NCBI RefSeq assembly: GCF_019186805.1
Contig: NZ_CP066783.1
Span: forward strand, 3,485,501 to 3,549,500
Source of the DNA: Comamonas fluminis
GTDB taxonomy: Bacteria; Pseudomonadota; Gammaproteobacteria; Burkholderiales; Burkholderiaceae_C
Reading direction: 5' to 3'
DNA: 64,000 nucleotides
The notes under the pieces: generated by a model
The model's database searches: none
The model's input: the letters and a program-made list of their open reading frames with translations, nothing else
Told to the model about the DNA's origin: nothing
Part shown: positions 60,487 through 64,000 of the stretch, piece after piece
Layout of the letters: every line of letters begins with the position of its first letter
Numbering within the stretch: the stretch's first letter is position 1
Position numbers and translations under genes: made by a program

Positions 60487-62601
60487 ATGGCTGTATCGCT
60501 CATCCCGCGCAAGCGCGTCACATCCAGCTTCAGGGAGTGGCTGCGCCACCTGCCCAAGCAAGCGCATGTGGACCACCACCTGGCGCGCATCATCGAGTCC
60601 GCACCACGCGAGTGGCAGAGCGCCATCCGCGCCCGCTTTATCCAGACGGCCCCCATGCCGCCTGCAGGCGTGGCCATGGATTCCAAGGAATACGCACGCT
60701 GGGAGTTGGGCCTGCCAACCGAGAGCGAGCAGGCATGGACACAGCTGCAAGCGCTGGCCGACTATGAAGACCGGTATGGCGATGCGCTGCGCCTGAACAT
60801 GAGCGATGACGAGATCTGCGCCTGGGCCAAAAAGCTGGCCGAGGATGTGGAGGAGTTTGACAACCGCATCGCGGTGCATGCCACAAGCACGCTGAGCTTT
60901 CCCAAGCTGCAGCCTGCATCGCCCAAAGTGATTCTGCAGGCCCGGGTCGATGCGGTGCGCCGGATTGTGGATCTGCTGGGGGTTGAAGTCAGCAAGCCCA
61001 TTGAGGGTGAATCCGACATCGCCAGTGCCAAGTGCGCCCGCTGGTGGCGCCGCCGTCTGCGTCGTCACATCGCCCGGGTGGTGGAGGCTGGCGCCATCAA
61101 TATGGGGCTGGTGCACCTCAATAGCGGCGGCTATGTGAGTCATAGCGGCCTGCACCGCCGCAAGGGTCAGCTGGCACGCAATGCAGAGGCGCTGGGTCGC
61201 ACGTATTTCAAGAATGAAGCGGGCCAGCATTACAGCCTGGCAGAGCTGTCTGCACTGAGCACATCCAACCCGACCATTCGCGGCGGTGAGCTGATGACGC
61301 GCATTCGCGGCGCCGAAGAGTACGCCGATGCCCATGGCCATGTGGGCCTGTTCCTCACGCTGACTGCACCCAGCAAGTACCACGCCATGCGGCTGGTGGG
61401 CCAGGGCAGCAGGCGCTGGGCCGAGCGCAACCCAAAGTTCAACGGTGCTGACCCACGTGAGTGCCAGCAAATGATGCTGGCCTTGTGGAAGCGCGTACTG
61501 GCCAAGCTGGACCGCGAGCAAATCAAGCGCTATGGCCTGCGCGTAGTGGAACCACACCACGACGGTACACCACACTGGCACATGCTGGTGTGGACGGAAG
61601 ACAAGGCGGCGGCCCGAAAGCTGGTCGCAGTCATCCGCAAATATTGGCTGAGCGAAGACGGTAACGAGCGCGGCGCGCAAGAAAACCGCGTGGATGTGAA
61701 GCGCATGGAAGCTGGCGGCGCTGCTGGCTATGTGGCCAAGTACATCGCCAAGAACGTAGGCCACATCGCCCTGGCCGAGCACATGGATGTGGTGATGGGC
61801 CAAGAGATCCAGATGCGTCTGGGCCTTGACCAACCAGTGCAACCAGAGCTGACCGACACCAATGGCATGGCCGCCCAGCGCCGCGTGGACGCATGGGCCG
61901 CCACCTGGGGCATTCGCCAGTTTCAAGCCTTCGGCATGCCCAGCGTAACGGTGTGGCGCGAGTTGCGCCGCGTGAGCAAAGACCAGCCCGAGCAGCTGGA
62001 TCTGTTTTGCCAAGAAACCCAGCACAAAGTGCAGCGCGCCTATCAGGCCTGCCACCGCGACGGTGAGGTGCGCGCCGACTGGCGTGCGTTCATGCAGGCC
62101 ATGGGCGGCCATAGCTGCAAGCGCCATGACTGGCTGCTGCGCCCTGCCCGCCGCGCCGCCAAAGCTGGCGCAACCAATATGTATGGCGATGAGCTGACCG
62201 TAGGGCCAGTGCGCGGCGTAGAGATCCAAACGGGCCGCGCACGCGGTCACTGGCTGGTGAGCCGCCGCATTGCGTGGAGCCACTGCACAGAAAAGCCCAT
62301 GGCAGCACACGCCGAAGGTGTGGCTGCAGACGCCGAAGGTGTGGCTGCAGACGCGGATGGCGTCATCAACACCCCAGGCCAAGAGGCGCAGACACGGCAG
62401 GCTTTGCCTGCCGCTTGGACTGGTTTCAATAACTTCACGGGCCGCCTTCAGGGCGCCGCCGCTGAACAGATATCGATCAGCAAAAACCGTGAATCAGGCC
62501 AGCAAAACAGCCGCCTGGACCCCGATTCAGCCGCCTACCAGCGCCAAGCACTGGCCAACCGCTTTCAGCAAGCCGCCCATTTCTTCAAAAACGCCCATTG
62601 A
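60487..62601 (+). CDS. A: Replication initiation protein A (HUH rolling-circle endonuclease)
   Basis: Nicks the phage origin and starts rolling-circle replication. The 704 residues contain HUH motif 1 as FLTLTAPSKYHAM, motif 2 EPHHDGTPHWHMLVW with H363-W-H365, and motif 3 YVAKYIAKNV with Y415 and Y419, the two catalytic tyrosines that are characteristic of P2 gpA. The N-terminal ~300 residues include the gpA segment CARWWRRRLRRHIARVVEAGAINMGLVH. A low-complexity AEGVAAD repeat interrupts the C-terminal tail. Start ATG 60487 is preferred over the TTG two codons upstream. Confidence 0.95.
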   Translation: MAVSLIPRKRVTSSFREWLRHLPKQAHVDHHLARIIESAPREWQSAIRARFIQTAPMPPAGVAMDSKEYARWELGLPTESEQAWTQLQALADYEDRYGDALRLNMSDDEICAWAKKLAEDVEEFDNRIAVHATSTLSFPKLQPASPKVILQARVDAVRRIVDLLGVEVSKPIEGESDIASAKCARWWRRRLRRHIARVVEAGAINMGLVHLNSGGYVSHSGLHRRKGQLARNAEALGRTYFKNEAGQHYSLAELSALSTSNPTIRGGELMTRIRGAEEYADAHGHVGLFLTLTAPSKYHAMRLVGQGSRRWAERNPKFNGADPRECQQMMLALWKRVLAKLDREQIKRYGLRVVEPHHDGTPHWHMLVWTEDKAAARKLVAVIRKYWLSEDGNERGAQENRVDVKRMEAGGAAGYVAKYIAKNVGHIALAEHMDVVMGQEIQMRLGLDQPVQPELTDTNGMAAQRRVDAWAATWGIRQFQAFGMPSVTVWRELRRVSKDQPEQLDLFCQETQHKVQRAYQACHRDGEVRADWRAFMQAMGGHSCKRHDWLLRPARRAAKAGATNMYGDELTVGPVRGVEIQTGRARGHWLVSRRIAWSHCTEKPMAAHAEGVAADAEGVAADADGVINTPGQEAQTRQALPAAWTGFNNFTGRLQGAAAEQISISKNRESGQQNSRLDPDSAAYQRQALANRFQQAAHFFKNAH
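62311..62352 (+). repeat. Tandem 21-bp repeat inside gene A
   Basis: Two exact copies of a 21-bp unit (62311-62331, 62332-62352) encode AEGVAAD twice, followed by a degenerate third (ADGV). It lies in the C-terminal region past the catalytic domain. Confidence 0.85.
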
Positions 62602-62622
62602 TCCATCACAGGAGGAATCGCC

Positions 62623-63189
62623 ATGTCTGAAAACACCGTCAACACCACAGGAGAAGTCGATATGAATACTCAATCTGGCGTCAAAACGCTGCGCGAAGAA
62701 TTTGAAGGCCTGTACGCCGGAATATTCGATCTGCAGAAGTCGGGCGATGCCTACCTGAGCCCAGTAACCCAAGCTGCGGCAATTGCCTGGTTTGATGCAT
62801 GGGTGAGCTTCACCACGGTAGAGCATGCAGCGGGAGCGCTGCAGCTGAATTGCCACGGCGCAGCCAAGCGTGCGGGCTGGTGGCAACACCCCGCAACTGG
62901 TGAGCCAGTGCAAAACAACCCCTACTGCTTTTCCAACAAGCTGATGCTGATCGTCAGCGAGGTGTCGGAAGCCATGGAAGGTGATCGCAAGAACCTCATG
63001 GATGACAAGCTGCCGCATCGCCCTATGCGCGAAGTGGAGCTGGCCGACGCCGTGATCCGGATCTTTGATCTTGCTGGTGCCTACGACATGGATCTGGGTG
63101 GAGCGATACAGGAAAAGCTGGCATTCAACGCCCAGCGCCCCGATCACAAGCTGGCCACCCGACAAGCCGCTGGCGGCAAGGCGTACTGA
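62623..63189 (+). CDS. MazG-like nucleotide pyrophosphohydrolase
   Basis: 188 residues. The C-terminal ~85 residues have an all-alpha NTP-pyrophosphatase core: LMLIVSEVSEAMEGDRKNLMDDKL and EVELADAVIRIFDLAGAYDMDLGGAIQEKLAFNAQRPDHK, giving the ExxE...ExxD metal-binding pattern. The ~100-residue N-terminal part is unassigned. Such enzymes hydrolyse (d)NTPs or (p)ppGpp-like alarmones, and in phages may adjust nucleotide pools during replication. AGGAGG precedes the ATG. Confidence 0.8.
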   Translation: MSENTVNTTGEVDMNTQSGVKTLREEFEGLYAGIFDLQKSGDAYLSPVTQAAAIAWFDAWVSFTTVEHAAGALQLNCHGAAKRAGWWQHPATGEPVQNNPYCFSNKLMLIVSEVSEAMEGDRKNLMDDKLPHRPMREVELADAVIRIFDLAGAYDMDLGGAIQEKLAFNAQRPDHKLATRQAAGGKAY

Positions 63190-63190
63190 T

Positions 63191-63418
63191 ATGACCGCCC
63201 GCCGCACCGAACCGAGCCGCGCCGCCGTCGATCAGTCGGCGGGCTTCAAGTACACGCGCTCAGAGAGCACCGATCTGGCCAAACGCTTTGCCGCCATCAA
63301 GCGCGAGCAGGCCAAGGCCCAGCGCGAAGCCGCTGCAGCCGAATTTCAGCAGGCCCAGCAGTCGCTGGAGCTGGAGCAAGGCGCGCAAGTGCTGCCACTT
63401 TTCAAACAAGCCGTCTGA
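63191..63418 (+). CDS. Small helical phage protein
   Basis: 75 residues, beginning MTARRTEPSRAAVDQSAG, then a basic-to-acidic helix (LAKRFAAIKREQAKAQREAAAAEFQQAQQSLELEQ). It starts 2 bp after the MazG-like gene. No known family; the composition suggests a coiled coil. Confidence 0.6.
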   Translation: MTARRTEPSRAAVDQSAGFKYTRSESTDLAKRFAAIKREQAKAQREAAAAEFQQAQQSLELEQGAQVLPLFKQAV

Positions 63419-63443
63419 CCGACAAACCACAGGAGCCATCACC

Positions 63444-63659
63444 ATGGACCACGCAATCACAGCGCTGCACAGCTACCGCGCCATCCTCATCCCGCTCAAT
63501 GCGAGCTCAGAAAACCTTGAAGACCTGGCCGACGCCGGTCTGCTGCCCACGATTCGCCTGAAGGCAAGCAACGCCACTCAGGCCGAGGCTCGCGCCCACC
63601 TAGCCAGCGGCAAGGGCGTGCTGCGTGTTGAGCGTGTGGAAGAAGGTGGGCAAGCATGA
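63444..63659 (+). CDS. Small phage protein, 71 residues
   Basis: Soluble protein MDHAITALHSYRAILIPLNA, with NLEDLADAGLLPTIRLKASNATQAEARAHLASGKGVLRVERVEE. CAGGAG precedes the ATG at 63444. The stop overlaps the next start (ATGA). Unknown function. Confidence 0.65.
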   Translation: MDHAITALHSYRAILIPLNASSENLEDLADAGLLPTIRLKASNATQAEARAHLASGKGVLRVERVEEGGQA

Positions 63660-64000
63660 AAAAACTGATTGCGATAGGCGAAGCAGTTGCAGCAACGAAG
63701 CCTCTCATCAAGCCTTGCAGTGATTGCCCTCTCCGACGTGATGCATTGGCCGGTTGGCTCGGAGGAAGCACACCAGAAGAGTATGCGCGCCTGTGTCACT
63801 CGGATGCCGTTGTGGAGTGCCATGTTCATGCAGGTAGTCGTTGCGCAGGACTGGCGATTTATCGAAGAAATACATGCAAATGGCAACCCAAGGAACACCA
63901 GCTCCCGGCAGATCACGAATCAGTGTTCTCCAACATTGTTGAATTTGTAGAGCACCACTCTCGCGCAAATGCTGGTTTGCCCCAAAGAGGACGCACATGA
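63656..64000 (+). CDS. Cys/His-rich putative metal-binding phage protein
   Basis: 114 residues, complete to the TGA at the last base of the window. KPCSDCPLRRDALAGWLGGSTPEEYARLCHSDAVVECHVHAGSRCAGLAIYRRNTCK has a CxxCP start, two HxH/CxH sites and three more cysteines, a pattern I associate with small DUF6283-type phage proteins (unverified). It overlaps the previous gene by ATGA, and a further ATGA at 63997 may start the next gene outside the window. Confidence 0.78.
   Translation: MKKLIAIGEAVAATKPLIKPCSDCPLRRDALAGWLGGSTPEEYARLCHSDAVVECHVHAGSRCAGLAIYRRNTCKWQPKEHQLPADHESVFSNIVEFVEHHSRANAGLPQRGRT

Larger units (their letters stand above)
27946..64000. mobile_element. P2-like (Peduovirus-type) prophage, right end outside window
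   Basis: The region carries an almost complete P2 morphogenesis set in canonical order: Q, P leftward, then O, N, M, L, X, lysis genes, R, S, V, W, J, I, H, G, FI, FII, E/E', T, U, D. Then come lysogenic cargo genes, a repressor, an early operon with an Ogr-type activator and replication protein A. No integrase is visible, so the prophage continues to the right. In P2 the attachment site lies between D and the repressor; here it lies near cos, as I recall for the Pseudomonas phage phiCTX, leaving room for cargo beside Q. Confidence 0.93.

Noticed and set aside
60331..62382. 683-codon frame antisense to replication gene A
   Set aside because: Opposes a gene with complete HUH motifs; no domain or start signal.

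Overview
The window is high-GC DNA from a beta-proteobacterium of the Comamonadaceae, most like Comamonas or Delftia. I infer this from the gene set (dxs-ispA-xseB, flhDC, hemCDXY, paired YceI proteins next to cytochrome b561) and from two dispersed intergenic repeat families typical of that group. It has two halves: chromosomal genes from 1 to about 27.9 kb, and a P2-like (Peduovirus-type) prophage from about 27.9 kb to the right edge. The prophage is not complete within the window.

Chromosomal half. A leftward isoprenoid/DNA-repair operon (dxs, cut by the left edge; ispA; xseB) is followed by a Rieske oxygenase, a DMT exporter, an alpha/beta hydrolase, a rhodanese-type sulfurtransferase and a GGEEF diguanylate cyclase. 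Next come the flagellar master regulators flhD and flhC, convergent with ppc. The haem-precursor operon hemC-hemD-hemX-hemY diverges from ppc. Then come cytochrome b561 with two periplasmic YceI proteins, a VOC-fold enzyme, valS, galU, a divergent DMT transporter/MocR regulator pair, tusA, a zinc-ribbon Nudix hydrolase, cysM and tRNA-Leu(CAA). The tRNA is the probable left attachment site of the prophage.

Prophage half. From left to right: a 69-codon gene under a near-perfect LexA box; a cos-like GC-rich spacer; leftward portal and terminase genes (Q, P); rightward head genes (O, N, M, L, X); the lysis cassette (holin-like protein, GH108 endolysin, Rz with embedded Rz1); tail completion (R, S); an AT-rich lipoprotein moron; baseplate (V, W, J, I); a tail fibre made of five 507-bp tandem repeats and its chaperone; sheath and tube (FI, FII); E/E' joined by a -1 frameshift signal; tape measure T; U and D. 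A leftward cargo block of four genes follows: two AT-rich membrane/coiled-coil genes, a secreted Cys-rich protein and a membrane-anchored triple-BRCT protein. A leftward repressor is next. The rightward early operon then holds a duplicated ribbon-helix-helix-like regulator, an Ogr-type zinc-finger activator, small unknown genes, the HUH replication protein A, a MazG-like enzyme and small genes. I see no integrase, so it and attR should lie beyond 64000.

Control logic suggested by the sequence. A short HTH repressor without a self-cleavage domain faces the early operon across a dyad. The early operon encodes the Ogr-type late activator. A shared element, CGT-N13-ACAACG, lies upstream of O, V and FI, the positions of the three rightward P2 late promoters. 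The LexA-boxed gene beside cos could link host DNA damage to induction. The most likely undescribed biology is the cargo block at 52.9-57.6 kb.
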